A stretch of 64,000 nucleotides of DNA, from NCBI GenBank assembly GCA_947593515.1, contig CANQDQ010000001.1, positions 186,001 to 250,000 of the forward strand, read 5' to 3'. Position 1 is the first letter of the stretch. Each line of letters begins with the position of its first letter. The stretch is from an uncultured Bacteroidales bacterium. Its GTDB lineage: Bacteria; Bacteroidota; Bacteroidia; Bacteroidales; UBA11471. The notes beneath the pieces are model-generated. The model worked only from the letters and a program-made list of their open reading frames with translations, was not told the DNA's origin and made no database searches. Positions 44,905-53,755 of this stretch are shown one piece after another. The translations under genes and the position numbers were made by a program.

Positions 44905-46800
44905 CTATTCGATATTGAAACTTTTGTCGGAAACCGACGAACCGCAGCGGGAGTGCGCTGCATCGGAGGTTGCGGGGCGGGAATCGGCATAGATGCGCAT
45001 TTCGCAGCGGGCGCAGTCGAATTCAAGGCGCAGGCGCGCATCGCGGTATTGCAGGTAAAGCGGGGCTTTCCACTTTCGGGCGGCGGACTTTTCTTTGAGG
45101 CAGCAGCCCCACTGCCGCCTGAGGCAGAAACGGGTGTACATCAAGGGCACATCGGCGGGCGGCGCACATTCGTAGGCAGGGGCGACAACGGAGACGCCGT
45201 GTTCCCGATAGAAGCGGCGCGCGGCTTCGTTGGCGACATTTCCCGTGTAAGCGAGTTCGGCGGCGGGGAAAGGGGTCGGCTGCTCCTCCCGCCGGCGAGG
45301 CGGACGGCAGGTGAGCCGGCGCGAACGGTCGAGCGCGGCAACGGCATCGCGCCGCAGCACCGCGAGTTGCGAAACGGGAATGAAGCGTTCGCCGACAAGC
45401 GCAAGGGTTACGGTGCGGGCAGCAAAACAGGTGTCGCCCAGACGGGAGAGCATGGCGCGCTGCCCGTCGGACTGCGGCGTGCGTGCCGGCACCTTGTCGG
45501 CGGCAAGGGCGGCAATCGCCATGCAGCCGTCGGCATCGAGAAGTTTCAAGGCGTAGCCCTGCGGGGTTTCGTAAAGCGTGAGGTCGAGCGGTATGCGGCG
45601 CTGCGCGCTCCGGTGCTGCAAGAGCTGCTCGAAACGGCAGTCGCTGTTGCGGTAGAGTAGCGCGCCGGCAGGTATATGCGGCATCTCGGCGGGATAGATG
45701 CGGCAGCCTTCCGCCCGATTGACCCGAAAGCCCTCGAAACGGCGGTCGCCGTCGAAAAAGCAAAGACCATCGCCATTGCCCACCACGCCGGCGCGGTCGA
45801 TAATCCATGCCGCTCCCTGCCGCCGCAGCGCGTGCGCCACCGGCTCGCCGAGCGACTTCGGCGTGTGGGGCGACCCGATAGGCTCGGCATCGACACCGTC
45901 GAGAAAATAGTGCGTAAACCCGCGATTGAAACTTTTGAAGGGGTCGGGCTCGAAAGCATATTCCACCCTGCCCGACGAGGCGGCGCAATACTCCGGTCGG
46001 CGGGCGAAAATCTCGTCGAGCCGGCGGCGATACCACGCCGTAATGTTTTTTACATAAGAGAGTTCTTTGAGGCGTCCCTCGATTTTAAGCGAGGTAACGC
46101 CGGCATCGAGCAGGGTTTCCAGCCGGTCGGAGCGGTTCATGTCTTTGAGCGAAAGCAGGTGTTTTTCGCGCAACAGGGGCGTGCCGTCGGCATCGAGCAA
46201 AGTGTAGGGAAGGCGGCAGTACTGGGCGCACTCGCCCCGATTGGCGCTGCGCCCCGACAGGCAGCGGCTCAGGTAACACTGCCCGCTGTAACTCACGCAG
46301 AGGGCGCCGTGCACGAACACTTCCAAATCGACCGGCACGGCAGCGGCGATTTCGCGGATTTCGGACGCCGAAAGCTCCCGCGCCAGAACGACGCGCGAAA
46401 AACCCGCTTCGTGCAGAAAGCGCACTTTCTCGACGGTGCGGTTGTCGCACTGCGTACTCGCGTGCAGCGCCACCGGCGGAATGTCGAGGCGCAAAATGCC
46501 CATATCCTGCACGATGAGCGCATCGACACCGGCGCGGCACAGGTCGGTAATCAGCCGTTCGGCTCGCCGCAGTTCGTTGTCGTAGAGTATCGTATTGACG
46601 GCGGCATAGACCCGTGCGTGATAGGTGTGGGCGAAATCGGCAAGCCGCGCGATGTCGGCGACGCTGTTGCCCGCAGCCGCCCGCGCACCGAAAGCCGGAC
46701 CGCCGATATATACGGCATCGGCTCCGTGCGCAATCGCCTCCCGCCCTATATCGGCAGTTTTGGCAGGTGCCAAGAGTTCGATGCGGCGGGGTGCGGTCAT
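44905..46800 (-). CDS. U32 family peptidase (RlhA/YegQ/TrhP-like)
   Basis: A 631-residue protein. MTAPRRIELLAPAKTADIGR, DAVYIGGPAFGARAAAGNSV, and VFVHGALCVSYSGQCYLSRC with CLSGRSANRGECAQYCRLPY are diagnostic of the U32 signature; CARCEM near the C-terminus adds cysteines for an Fe-S cluster. Members of this family act in tRNA/rRNA hydroxylation (TrhP, RlhA) rather than proteolysis, so a tRNA-hydroxylation role is likely. The ATG at 46800 is chosen because it overlaps the metA stop (ATGA) and starts the conserved domain; the longer upstream frame is antisense noise. Confidence 0.88.
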   Translation of the reverse strand: MTAPRRIELLAPAKTADIGREAIAHGADAVYIGGPAFGARAAAGNSVADIARLADFAHTYHARVYAAVNTILYDNELRRAERLITDLCRAGVDALIVQDMGILRLDIPPVALHASTQCDNRTVEKVRFLHEAGFSRVVLARELSASEIREIAAAVPVDLEVFVHGALCVSYSGQCYLSRCLSGRSANRGECAQYCRLPYTLLDADGTPLLREKHLLSLKDMNRSDRLETLLDAGVTSLKIEGRLKELSYVKNITAWYRRRLDEIFARRPEYCAASSGRVEYAFEPDPFKSFNRGFTHYFLDGVDAEPIGSPHTPKSLGEPVAHALRRQGAAWIIDRAGVVGNGDGLCFFDGDRRFEGFRVNRAEGCRIYPAEMPHIPAGALLYRNSDCRFEQLLQHRSAQRRIPLDLTLYETPQGYALKLLDADGCMAIAALAADKVPARTPQSDGQRAMLSRLGDTCFAARTVTLALVGERFIPVSQLAVLRRDAVAALDRSRRLTCRPPRRREEQPTPFPAAELAYTGNVANEAARRFYREHGVSVVAPAYECAPPADVPLMYTRFCLRRQWGCCLKEKSAARKWKAPLYLQYRDARLRLEFDCARCEMRIYADSRPATSDAAHSRCGSSVSDKSFNIE

Positions 46801-47720
46801 CGTATGGCGTCGATGTCGTAAGGGGTTTCCTGATAAACGTAGTAATTGAGCCAGTTGGAAAAGAGCAGGTTGGCATGGGAGCGCCAGCGCACCACGACAC
46901 CGGCGGCGGGGTCGTCGTTGCGAAAATAATTCTGCGGCATATCGATGGGCAGCCCCTTGCCCAAGTCGCGATAATATTCGTTGGCGAGGGTGTCGGGGGC
47001 ATACTCGGAGTGTCCCGTCAGGTAGACTTCGCGCCCGTTGCGGGCAATCATCACGGCAACGCCCGACTGCTCGCCCTCCGCCATGAGCGTGATGTCGGGA
47101 CAGCGGCGCACACTGTCGGCATCGACAGCCGTGTGGCGGCTGTGCGGAATGTAAAATTCGTCGTCGAATCCGCGAAAAAGCGGCGCCTTGCGGCACTCCT
47201 CGCGAATCGTGTGGCGAAAGACTCCGAAGAGCTTCCGTTCCAGCGGGTATTTGGGTATGCCGTAGTGGTGGTAAAGTCCGGCTTGCGCCGCCCAGCAGAT
47301 ATACATGGTGGAGGTAACGTGCGTGCGCGACCAGTCGAATATGCGGACTACCTCGTCCCAATACGACACCTCTTCGAACGACATCTGCTCGACCGGCGCA
47401 CCGGTGATAATCATGCCGTCGTAACGGTTGTCGCATATCGCGGTGAAGTCTTTGTAAAAAGCCATCATGTGTTCCACCGGCGTGTTCTTGGAAACGTGCC
47501 CCGAGATTTTCAGAAAGTCGATTTCGATTTGCAGCGGCGTGTTCGAAAGCAGGCGCAGCAGGTCGGTTTCCGTCGTGATTTTCAACGGCATAAGGTTGAG
47601 AATGATGATGCGCAGCGGGCGTATGTCCTGCGACGAGGCGCGCCGCGAATCCATCACGAATATGTTTTCGGATTTCAAAATCCCTACGGCAGGCAGGTCT
47701 GCCGGAATGGTCAATGGCAT
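46797..47720 (-). CDS. metA: Homoserine O-acetyltransferase (MetA family)
   Basis: A 307-residue enzyme starting methionine synthesis by acylating homoserine. Cys142 in YICWAAQAGLYHHYGIPKY is the acyl-enzyme nucleophile; TGHSEY supplies the His237/Glu239 pair. Position 111 is Glu (ITGAPVEQMSFEE); in MetA, Glu111 gives acetyl-CoA and Gly111 succinyl-CoA specificity, so this should be an acetyltransferase despite the usual succinyltransferase naming. The ATG at 47720 follows a good promoter. It overlaps the U32 gene by 4 bp. Confidence 0.93.
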   Translation of the reverse strand: MPLTIPADLPAVGILKSENIFVMDSRRASSQDIRPLRIIILNLMPLKITTETDLLRLLSNTPLQIEIDFLKISGHVSKNTPVEHMMAFYKDFTAICDNRYDGMIITGAPVEQMSFEEVSYWDEVVRIFDWSRTHVTSTMYICWAAQAGLYHHYGIPKYPLERKLFGVFRHTIREECRKAPLFRGFDDEFYIPHSRHTAVDADSVRRCPDITLMAEGEQSGVAVMIARNGREVYLTGHSEYAPDTLANEYYRDLGKGLPIDMPQNYFRNDDPAAGVVVRWRSHANLLFSNWLNYYVYQETPYDIDAIR

Positions 47721-47742
47721 GGCAAACTTTCTTTTATCCGCA

Positions 47743-47772
47743 CAAAGGTAATGGAAAAATACGGAAGGACAA
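47743..47772 (-). promoter_or_regulatory. metA promoter
   Basis: Minus strand TTG (47772-47770), 19 bp, TACCTTTG (47750-47743), 22 bp before the start codon. Confidence 0.75.
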
Positions 47773-47833
47773 ATTTTTCTTTCCGTCCGAAAAACGATTC
47801 GCATAAGAAAATAAACAAAATTTCCGAAAAGCG

Positions 47834-47863
47834 TTGTTTTGTCTGGCAAAATGATTATATTTG
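47834..47863 (+). promoter_or_regulatory. asnA promoter
   Basis: TTG (47834-47836), 19 bp, TATATTTG (47856-47863); divergent from the metA promoter, with about 60 bp between them. Confidence 0.7.
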
Positions 47864-47957
47864 CAACCGAAATAAAACAGATATATCGCAGCAAAACGAA
47901 TTATACTTTTCATTTGCAACGAAATATTTTGAAACGAAAACAAACAGACATTCCGGT

Positions 47958-48992
47958 ATGGCACTGATCATTCCCAAACATTATACGCCCAAGCTCCTGC
48001 CCGAGACGACCGAGCAGGCCATCAAAAAGTTGAAAGACGGATTCCAGCGGGCACTGGCACAGAACCTCAACCTGCGGCGGGTTACGGCGCCGCTGTTCGT
48101 GCTCTCGGGCACGGGCATCAACGACGACCTCAACGGCGTGGAGCGCCCCGTGAAATTTCCCATCAAAAGCATGGGCGACCGGCAAGCCGAAGTGGTGCAC
48201 TCCCTCGCCAAATGGAAACGCATGAAGCTCGGCGCCTACCGCATCGCCCCGGGTTACGGACTGTACACCGACATGAACGCCATACGCCCCGACGAGGAAT
48301 TGGACAACCTGCATTCGCTCTACGTCGATCAGTGGGACTGGGAAAAAACCATCACCGCCGACGACCGCACGCTCGACTATCTGAAAGATACCGTGCGCAA
48401 AATATACCGCGCGCTGAAAGATACGGAAGCCGACCTGTATGCGATACACCCGCATATCACCCCTACCCTGCCCGACGACATCTCCTTCATTCACGCCGAA
48501 GAGCTGTTGCAGATGTATCCGGGACTTCCGCCCAAAGCGCGGGAGTATGAAGCCGCCCGCAAATACGGGGCGCTGTTCATCATAGGCATCGGCGGGAAAC
48601 TCTCCGACGGCGAACCGCACGACGGCCGCGCCCCCGACTACGACGACTGGACGACTCGGAACTCCGACGGGTATCAAGGTCTCAACGGCGACATCATTTT
48701 ATGGAACCCCGTGCTGGAATGCTCGTTTGAAATTTCATCGATGGGTATCCGCGTCGATAAAAACGCCCTGCTGAAACAGTTGGAAATATGCGGCTGCACC
48801 GACCGGCTCGACCTCGATTTTCACAAAATGCTCGTAAACGGGGAGCTGCCGCTCTCTATCGGCGGCGGTATAGGGCAGTCGCGACTCTGTATGTACCTGC
48901 TGCAAAAAGCCCACATCGGCGAAGTGCAGGCAAGCATCTGGCCCGAAGCGCAAATAGCCGAGTGCGCCCGACACGGCATACAACTCCTATAA
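47958..48992 (+). CDS. asnA: Aspartate-ammonia ligase (asparagine synthetase A)
   Basis: A 344-residue class-II aminoacyl-tRNA-synthetase-like enzyme making asparagine from aspartate, ammonia and ATP. LFVLSGTGINDDLNGVERPV, VHSLAKWKRMKLG, GLYTDMNAIRPDEELDNLHS, YVDQWDWEK and SIGGGIGQSRLCMYLL match AsnA throughout its usual length (about 330-345). Divergent from metA, each with its own promoter. Confidence 0.96.
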   Translation: MALIIPKHYTPKLLPETTEQAIKKLKDGFQRALAQNLNLRRVTAPLFVLSGTGINDDLNGVERPVKFPIKSMGDRQAEVVHSLAKWKRMKLGAYRIAPGYGLYTDMNAIRPDEELDNLHSLYVDQWDWEKTITADDRTLDYLKDTVRKIYRALKDTEADLYAIHPHITPTLPDDISFIHAEELLQMYPGLPPKAREYEAARKYGALFIIGIGGKLSDGEPHDGRAPDYDDWTTRNSDGYQGLNGDIILWNPVLECSFEISSMGIRVDKNALLKQLEICGCTDRLDLDFHKMLVNGELPLSIGGGIGQSRLCMYLLQKAHIGEVQASIWPEAQIAECARHGIQLL

Positions 48993-49017
48993 ATTTACCG
49001 CAATTTTCGCAAAACAG

Positions 49018-49050
49018 GCAGCCCGCAAACGGTGTACGTTTGCGGGCTGC
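49018..49050. terminator. Bidirectional terminator between asnA and the alpha/beta hydrolase
   Basis: 14-bp perfect stem GCAGCCCGCAAACG (49018-49031) with its complement (49037-49050); on the minus strand it is followed by CTGTTTTG. It lies between convergent genes. Confidence 0.75.
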
Positions 49051-49072
49051 TGCGTAACCGGCTGCCGCACCG

Positions 49073-50137
49073 CTATTTCAGATACTCGGTGAAGAAAGCG
49101 GTAATCTTGTCGAAAGGAATGATGTCGGTACGGTCGTAGAGGTCGGTGTGGCTTGCGCCCGGAATAATCATCAGCTCCTTGTTGTCGCCCTGTAATTTCT
49201 TGAAAGCATCTTCACTGAAATAGCGGGAATGGGCTTTCTCGCCGTGAATCACCAGCACGGCACTGCGTATCTCGTTGCTGTACGCCAGTATCGGCATATT
49301 GATAAAGGAGAGCGCCGATGTCTTGTTCCAGCCGTTGTTGGAGTTGAGCGAACGCTCGTGGTAGCCGCGCGGCGTTTTATAGTAGGCATAATAATCTTTG
49401 ACAAACTGCGGGGCATCGTCGGGGAGCGGGTCTACCACCCCGCCGGCAAGCGCATACGTGCCGCTCTTAGCATCGGCAGTGCGCTGGGCGTTGAGCTGCT
49501 TGCGAAGTTCGTAGCGTTGGTCGGCGTCCATGGCGTCGAAATAGCCGTTGGCACTTACGCGGCTCATATCGTACATGGTCGAAGCCACCGCCGCTTTGAT
49601 GCGGGTGTCGATGGCGGCTGCATTGAGCGCCATGCCACCCCAGCCGCAAATACCGATGATGCCTATCCGTTCGGCATCGACGTCGTCGCGCGTCGAGAGG
49701 TAATCGACAGCGGCGCAGAAGTCTTCGGTATTGATGTCGGGCGAAGCGACGTAACGCGGGGTGCCGCTGCTCTCGCCCGTATAGGAGGGGTCGAAAGCGA
49801 TAGTCAAAAATCCGCGCTCCGCCATGGTCTGCGCATACAGACCCGACGCCTGTTCTTTCACCGCGCCGAAAGGTCCGCACACGGCGATTGCCGAGAGTTT
49901 TCCGGCGGCATTTTTCGGCACGTAAAGGTCGGCGGCAAGCGTGATGCCGTAACGGTTTTTGAAGGTTACTTTACTGTGATTCACCTTATCGCTCTGCGGA
50001 AACGTTTTGTCCCATTTCTGTGTCAGATTCAGCTTTTCCATATTCGTATTCGATTGATTAGACGATTCTTTCGGCGTGCAAGCCGCGAGCAGCAAACCCG
50101 CAAACACCGCCGGAAGAAGAATTTTTATTCTTTTCAT
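49073..50137 (-). CDS. Alpha/beta hydrolase lipoprotein (YcjY/dienelactone-hydrolase-like)
   Basis: A 354-residue protein with lipobox LAAC (Cys20). AVCGPFGAVKEQASGLYAQT gives the oxyanion-side loop, RIGIIGICGWGGMALNAA is the nucleophile elbow with Cys in place of Ser as in dienelactone hydrolases and YcjY-type proteins, and HTDLYDR supplies the catalytic His. Substrate unknown. It lies 36 bp downstream of the flavodoxin gene on the same strand and is probably co-transcribed with it. Confidence 0.8.
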   Translation of the reverse strand: MKRIKILLPAVFAGLLLAACTPKESSNQSNTNMEKLNLTQKWDKTFPQSDKVNHSKVTFKNRYGITLAADLYVPKNAAGKLSAIAVCGPFGAVKEQASGLYAQTMAERGFLTIAFDPSYTGESSGTPRYVASPDINTEDFCAAVDYLSTRDDVDAERIGIIGICGWGGMALNAAAIDTRIKAAVASTMYDMSRVSANGYFDAMDADQRYELRKQLNAQRTADAKSGTYALAGGVVDPLPDDAPQFVKDYYAYYKTPRGYHERSLNSNNGWNKTSALSFINMPILAYSNEIRSAVLVIHGEKAHSRYFSEDAFKKLQGDNKELMIIPGASHTDLYDRTDIIPFDKITAFFTEYLK

Positions 50138-50173
50138 TTTTTTTCTGTTTTTTACCGTTTTCTATCGGGCGCA

Positions 50174-50716
50174 TCAACGCACCTGCAAGCCCATTTCATA
50201 GGCTTCGCGCATGGCGGGATTGCCCTGTATTTCGCCTTTGTGCCATACGCCCAAGCCGAATACGGTGCCTTTGACAACGGGATTTTCCAAACAGTCGAGG
50301 AAGCCTTGAAAGGTATCGATGGTGCGCAGCATCAAATTCTTTTCGGTTTCGGCAGCCGTTACGATGAAATAAAACTCCTTGCCGTTCATCTCCGTATAGC
50401 GACCGCAGCAGCGGTCGATGAGCGTCTTCATCTGCGCACTCATGGTGTAGAAATAGACCGGCGTCGCCATGACGATGACGTCGGCTGCCACCATTTTTTC
50501 GATGATTTCGGCAGCATCGTCTTTTTGCGGACAGGGCTTTTGCAGATAGCTGCACGTACTGCACCCCGTGCAATAATGCACGGTCTTGTCGCCCAAAAAG
50601 ATTTTTTCGACTTCGTTTCCCGCCTCTGCGGCACCGCGCAAAAATTCATCGCACAAGGTGTCCGAGTTTCCGCCCTTACGCGGACTCGATGAGAGTATCA
50701 ATACTTTTTTGCTCAT
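50174..50716 (-). CDS. NAD(P)H-dependent FMN reductase-like flavodoxin (iron-sulfur flavoprotein type)
   Basis: A 180-residue flavodoxin-fold protein. VLILSSSPRKGGNSDTLCDE binds FMN phosphate, CTGCSTCSYLQKPC is the compact cysteine motif of the iron-sulfur flavoprotein family, and ATPVYFYTMSAQMKTLIDRC is the second flavin loop. It probably reduces quinones or other electrophiles. A -7 element TATCTTTG (50744-50737) without a -33 TTG and two direct repeats further upstream suggest activator control. The hydrolase gene follows in the same direction. Confidence 0.88.
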   Translation of the reverse strand: MSKKVLILSSSPRKGGNSDTLCDEFLRGAAEAGNEVEKIFLGDKTVHYCTGCSTCSYLQKPCPQKDDAAEIIEKMVAADVIVMATPVYFYTMSAQMKTLIDRCCGRYTEMNGKEFYFIVTAAETEKNLMLRTIDTFQGFLDCLENPVVKGTVFGLGVWHKGEIQGNPAMREAYEMGLQVR

Positions 50717-50736
50717 GTCCTCTTTTTTTGAATCCC

Positions 50737-50744
50737 CAAAGATA
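50737..50744 (-). promoter_or_regulatory. -7 element of the flavodoxin gene
   Basis: Minus-strand TATCTTTG, 20 bp before the ATG. No TTG occurs at the -33 position; a direct-repeat operator begins 32 bp upstream. Confidence 0.6.
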
Positions 50745-50770
50745 GTGAAAAATCTCCGTTCCGAAAAGCA

Positions 50771-50809
50771 CCCCGATTACCGAATTGCATACCCGAATTA
50801 CGGATTCTC
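50771..50809. promoter_or_regulatory. Direct-repeat operator, site 1 (AraC-type)
   Basis: ATTACCGAATT (first TTAC at 50777) and ATTACGGATTC (TTAC at 50798) repeat with a 21-bp period. Related pairs occur at 57734-57769 and 59854-59890. Confidence 0.5.
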
Positions 50810-50822
50810 GCTTTCCAAAATC

Positions 50823-51926
50823 TCACGACCGCTTTTTGTAGGCGGCGACGGCAATCAGGTCGAAAACGACGGCAAAGACTCCCAATGCGGCAAAATCGTG
50901 CCACAGGTCGCCGAAGGTCGCCCCTTTCAGGTATATCGACCGCATGATTTCGATGAAATAACGGGGCGGCAAAAAGAGGGTTATCTTCTGTGCCCATGCG
51001 GGCATCGAATCTATCGGCGTCAGCAGTCCGCTCATCAGAATAAAGATTATCACGATGAAAAACATAACGAACATCGCCTGCTGCATCGTGTCGGACTTGT
51101 TGGCTATCGCCACGCCCAGCCCCGACATCGTGAGAACGAACAGCAGGGCTGCCGCGTATATGCCGGCAACCGAACCCGCCGGCGACAGCGCGTAAACGCC
51201 CCTCGCCAGCAGCATGGCTATCGACAGCACCACCAGCCCCACGAGCCAAAACGGTATCAGCTTCGCCAGCGTGAACGTGAATCTGCCTACCGGCGTAACA
51301 TTTATCTGCTCGATAGTACCCGTCTCTTTCTCGCCGACTAAATTGAGTGCGGGCAGGAATCCGCAAATCATAACCAGCAGCATAATCATCAACGCGGGCA
51401 CCATGTAGTTGCGGTATTCGAGCGTCGGGTTGTAGAAGTTGCGCACCACCGTCGGCTCGACCGATGCCGGCAGACCTTTTTCCGCCTGCACCTCCGCCAG
51501 CGTCTGCGCAATGGCGCCCATGAGATAGCGGCTGCCCAGCGAGCCTTTCATGGCATTCACGCCGTTGGCTGAAATGTTCATTTTCTTCAAACGCCCTTCT
51601 AAAAGAGAGCTTTCGCAATCGTCCGGAATTTCAAGAATGGCATCTGTTTCACCGGCTTCGAGGAGGGCAAGCGCCGCCGCATAATCGTCGCACACGGCAA
51701 TCACCGACAGGTATTCCGAAGCATCGATGTTATCGACAAGGCGCCGCGAGAGCGTCGAACGGTTGTCGTCCACCACCGTAACGCCGACATTCCGTACGTC
51801 CATCGTCGTTACCCACGGAATGACCAGCATCACCATAATCGGAAAGAGTACGATGACTTTCGGTACGAACTTGTTTCGCGACAATTGGCGAAACTCTTTT
51901 TGCAAAAGAACGGAAAGGGTGCGCAT
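50823..51926 (-). CDS. ABC-2 transporter permease (YbhR/YbhS-like)
   Basis: A 367-residue membrane protein. LQKEFRQLSRNKFVPKVIVL then a transmembrane segment (VLFPIMVMLVIPWVTTM), a long periplasmic loop (about 40-170), then five membrane segments including LVGEKETGTIEQINVTPVGR, the hallmark cytoplasmic loop of ABC-2 permeases. Likely one half of the channel with the next gene. The ATG at 51926 follows the upstream stop by 2 bp. Last gene of the seven-gene export operon. Confidence 0.88.
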   Translation of the reverse strand: MRTLSVLLQKEFRQLSRNKFVPKVIVLFPIMVMLVIPWVTTMDVRNVGVTVVDDNRSTLSRRLVDNIDASEYLSVIAVCDDYAAALALLEAGETDAILEIPDDCESSLLEGRLKKMNISANGVNAMKGSLGSRYLMGAIAQTLAEVQAEKGLPASVEPTVVRNFYNPTLEYRNYMVPALMIMLLVMICGFLPALNLVGEKETGTIEQINVTPVGRFTFTLAKLIPFWLVGLVVLSIAMLLARGVYALSPAGSVAGIYAAALLFVLTMSGLGVAIANKSDTMQQAMFVMFFIVIIFILMSGLLTPIDSMPAWAQKITLFLPPRYFIEIMRSIYLKGATFGDLWHDFAALGVFAVVFDLIAVAAYKKRS

Positions 51927-51928
51927 CG

Positions 51929-53011
51929 CTATTCGAGTTTGTCGTTGAACTTCTTGACGGAAACGACGATGAACACAACGGTCATCGCCAACAGGATAAG
52001 CACTTCGCGCCACACGGCAGCGAAAGGCAGTCCCTCGATCATCAGTTTCCGTATGGCTTCAATATACCACCGTGCGGGAACGATGTAGGAAATGGCTTGC
52101 AGCACGGCAGGCATATTCTCCACCGGAAAGAGCATACCCGACAGCATCACGATGGGCATCATCAGCAGCATCGCCGAAATGATGAGGGCGACAATCTGCT
52201 TCTCGGCAAGGGTGGAAATAAGCAGCCCGAGCGCCAGCGCAAGCACCAGATAAAGCAGCGAAACGGCAATGATGGCTCCCGCACTGCCCGACAGCGGCAC
52301 GTCCAATGCGTAAGCGGCAAGCAGGAGTATGGTCGCCAGATTGATGCACGAAAGCATGAAATAGGGAACGAGTTTGGCAAGGACGATGCGCATGGGGCGC
52401 ACGGGCGAAACGAGCAGCACCTCCATCGTGCCGTTCTCTTTTTCGCGAACAATGGAAACGGAAGTCATCAAGGCGCAAATCAAAATGAATATCATGCCCA
52501 TGATACCGGGCACGAAATTATAGGCGCTCCGCATCTGCGGATTGTAAAGCAGACGCATTTCGACGGGCGACGCCTGTGCCGAAGCGCCGGTCAAAATGCT
52601 TTGCAGATAAGCGGCGCCCGACATCGCCGTGTTGGTATTCGAAGCATCGAAAATCAACTGCACCGCCGGCTCGGCAGGCGCCGGCATGGCGGCAATGCGG
52701 TCGTAGTCGGCAGCAAACACGGCAACAGCCGACGCTTCGCCCCTGCGCAGCACCCTATCGATTTCGTCGGAGGGTATGTAGCCTTTGAACGTACAATACG
52801 GATTGGAAGCCATGCGCTCCACCGCCTGCCGCACGCTCTCGGTGCGGTGCGGCGCCACGACAGCCACATCGATGTTGTTGATTTCGGTGGAAATGGCGAA
52901 TCCGAACAGCGTCATCAACACGACGGGAATCAGCAGCACGACCAGCATCGTGCGTCTGTCGCGCAAAATATGCAGCGTTTCCTTTTTTATAAATGAACCG
53001 AAATTTCCCAT
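51929..53011 (-). CDS. ABC-2 transporter permease
   Basis: A 360-residue membrane protein paralogous to the gene after it: KKETLHILRDRRTMLVVLLI, a periplasmic loop, VSIVREKENGTMEVLLVSPV as the conserved ABC-2 loop, and VENMPAVLQAISYIVPARWY near the end. In E. coli YbhFSR two such permeases pair with a double ATPase; the same arrangement is inferred. It starts 3 bp after the ATPase gene. Confidence 0.88.
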   Translation of the reverse strand: MGNFGSFIKKETLHILRDRRTMLVVLLIPVVLMTLFGFAISTEINNIDVAVVAPHRTESVRQAVERMASNPYCTFKGYIPSDEIDRVLRRGEASAVAVFAADYDRIAAMPAPAEPAVQLIFDASNTNTAMSGAAYLQSILTGASAQASPVEMRLLYNPQMRSAYNFVPGIMGMIFILICALMTSVSIVREKENGTMEVLLVSPVRPMRIVLAKLVPYFMLSCINLATILLLAAYALDVPLSGSAGAIIAVSLLYLVLALALGLLISTLAEKQIVALIISAMLLMMPIVMLSGMLFPVENMPAVLQAISYIVPARWYIEAIRKLMIEGLPFAAVWREVLILLAMTVVFIVVSVKKFNDKLE

Positions 53012-53014
53012 TTT

Positions 53015-53755
53015 TCAATCTCCCCGTTTTGCCTCGCGCGCCAAGAGGCGGAACACTTCGTCCATCGACTCCGCGCGGAAGCGGCATTTGAGGGCGGCAG
53101 GCGTGTCGAGGGCGCGTATCTGTCCGTCCACCATGACGGAGACGCGCGAACAATACTCCGCCTCGTCCATGTAGTGCGTGGTAACGAATACGGTCGTACC
53201 CGCAGCCGCCGTTTCGTAAATCAACTCCCAAAACTGCCGGCGCGTCAGCGGATCGACACCGCCGGTAGGTTCGTCGAGAAAAACGATTTCGGGGCTGTGC
53301 AGCGTCGCCACCGAAAAAGCGAGTTTTTGTTTGTATCCGAGCGGCAGCGCCCCCACCAGTTGGTTGCGCTCCTTCCGGAAGTCGAGCCGCGCAAACAGTT
53401 CTGCCGTGCGGCGCAGGGTCTGCCGGTGCGACAATCCGTAAATTCCGGCATAGAGGCGGATATTCTCCAAGACCGTCAAGTCGTCGTAAAGCGAAAAGCG
53501 CTGGCTCATATAGCCGATATGCCGTTTGATGCGCTCGCCCTCCCGCAACACGTCGAAGCCTGCCACCGTGCCGCTGCCGGAGGTCGGACAGCTCAATCCG
53601 CACAACATACGCATGGCGGTGGTTTTTCCCGCACCGTTCGCGCCCAAAAAGCCGAATATCTCGCCGCGTCCGACATCGAAAGTGATGCCGTCCACCGCCC
53701 GAAAGCTGCCGAAGCATTTGGTCAAATTCCGTACCGATATAACCGTTTCATTCAT
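53015..53755 (-). CDS. ABC transporter ATP-binding protein
   Basis: A 246-residue ATPase. Walker A GANGAGKTT, Q-loop YMSQRFSLYDDLTV, signature LPLGYKQKLAF (variant of LSGGQ), Walker B VFLDEPTGGVD and switch H in VTTHYMDEAE are complete. It overlaps the preceding ATPase gene by 8 bp. The pair corresponds to the two halves that are fused in E. coli YbhF. Confidence 0.92.
   Translation of the reverse strand: MNETVISVRNLTKCFGSFRAVDGITFDVGRGEIFGFLGANGAGKTTAMRMLCGLSCPTSGSGTVAGFDVLREGERIKRHIGYMSQRFSLYDDLTVLENIRLYAGIYGLSHRQTLRRTAELFARLDFRKERNQLVGALPLGYKQKLAFSVATLHSPEIVFLDEPTGGVDPLTRRQFWELIYETAAAGTTVFVTTHYMDEAEYCSRVSVMVDGQIRALDTPAALKCRFRAESMDEVFRLLAREAKRGD

Noticed and set aside
44905-47436. 843-codon version of the U32 peptidase frame
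   Set aside because: The extra upstream part is antisense-free shadow overlapping metA with no homology; the domain begins at the ATG at 46800.
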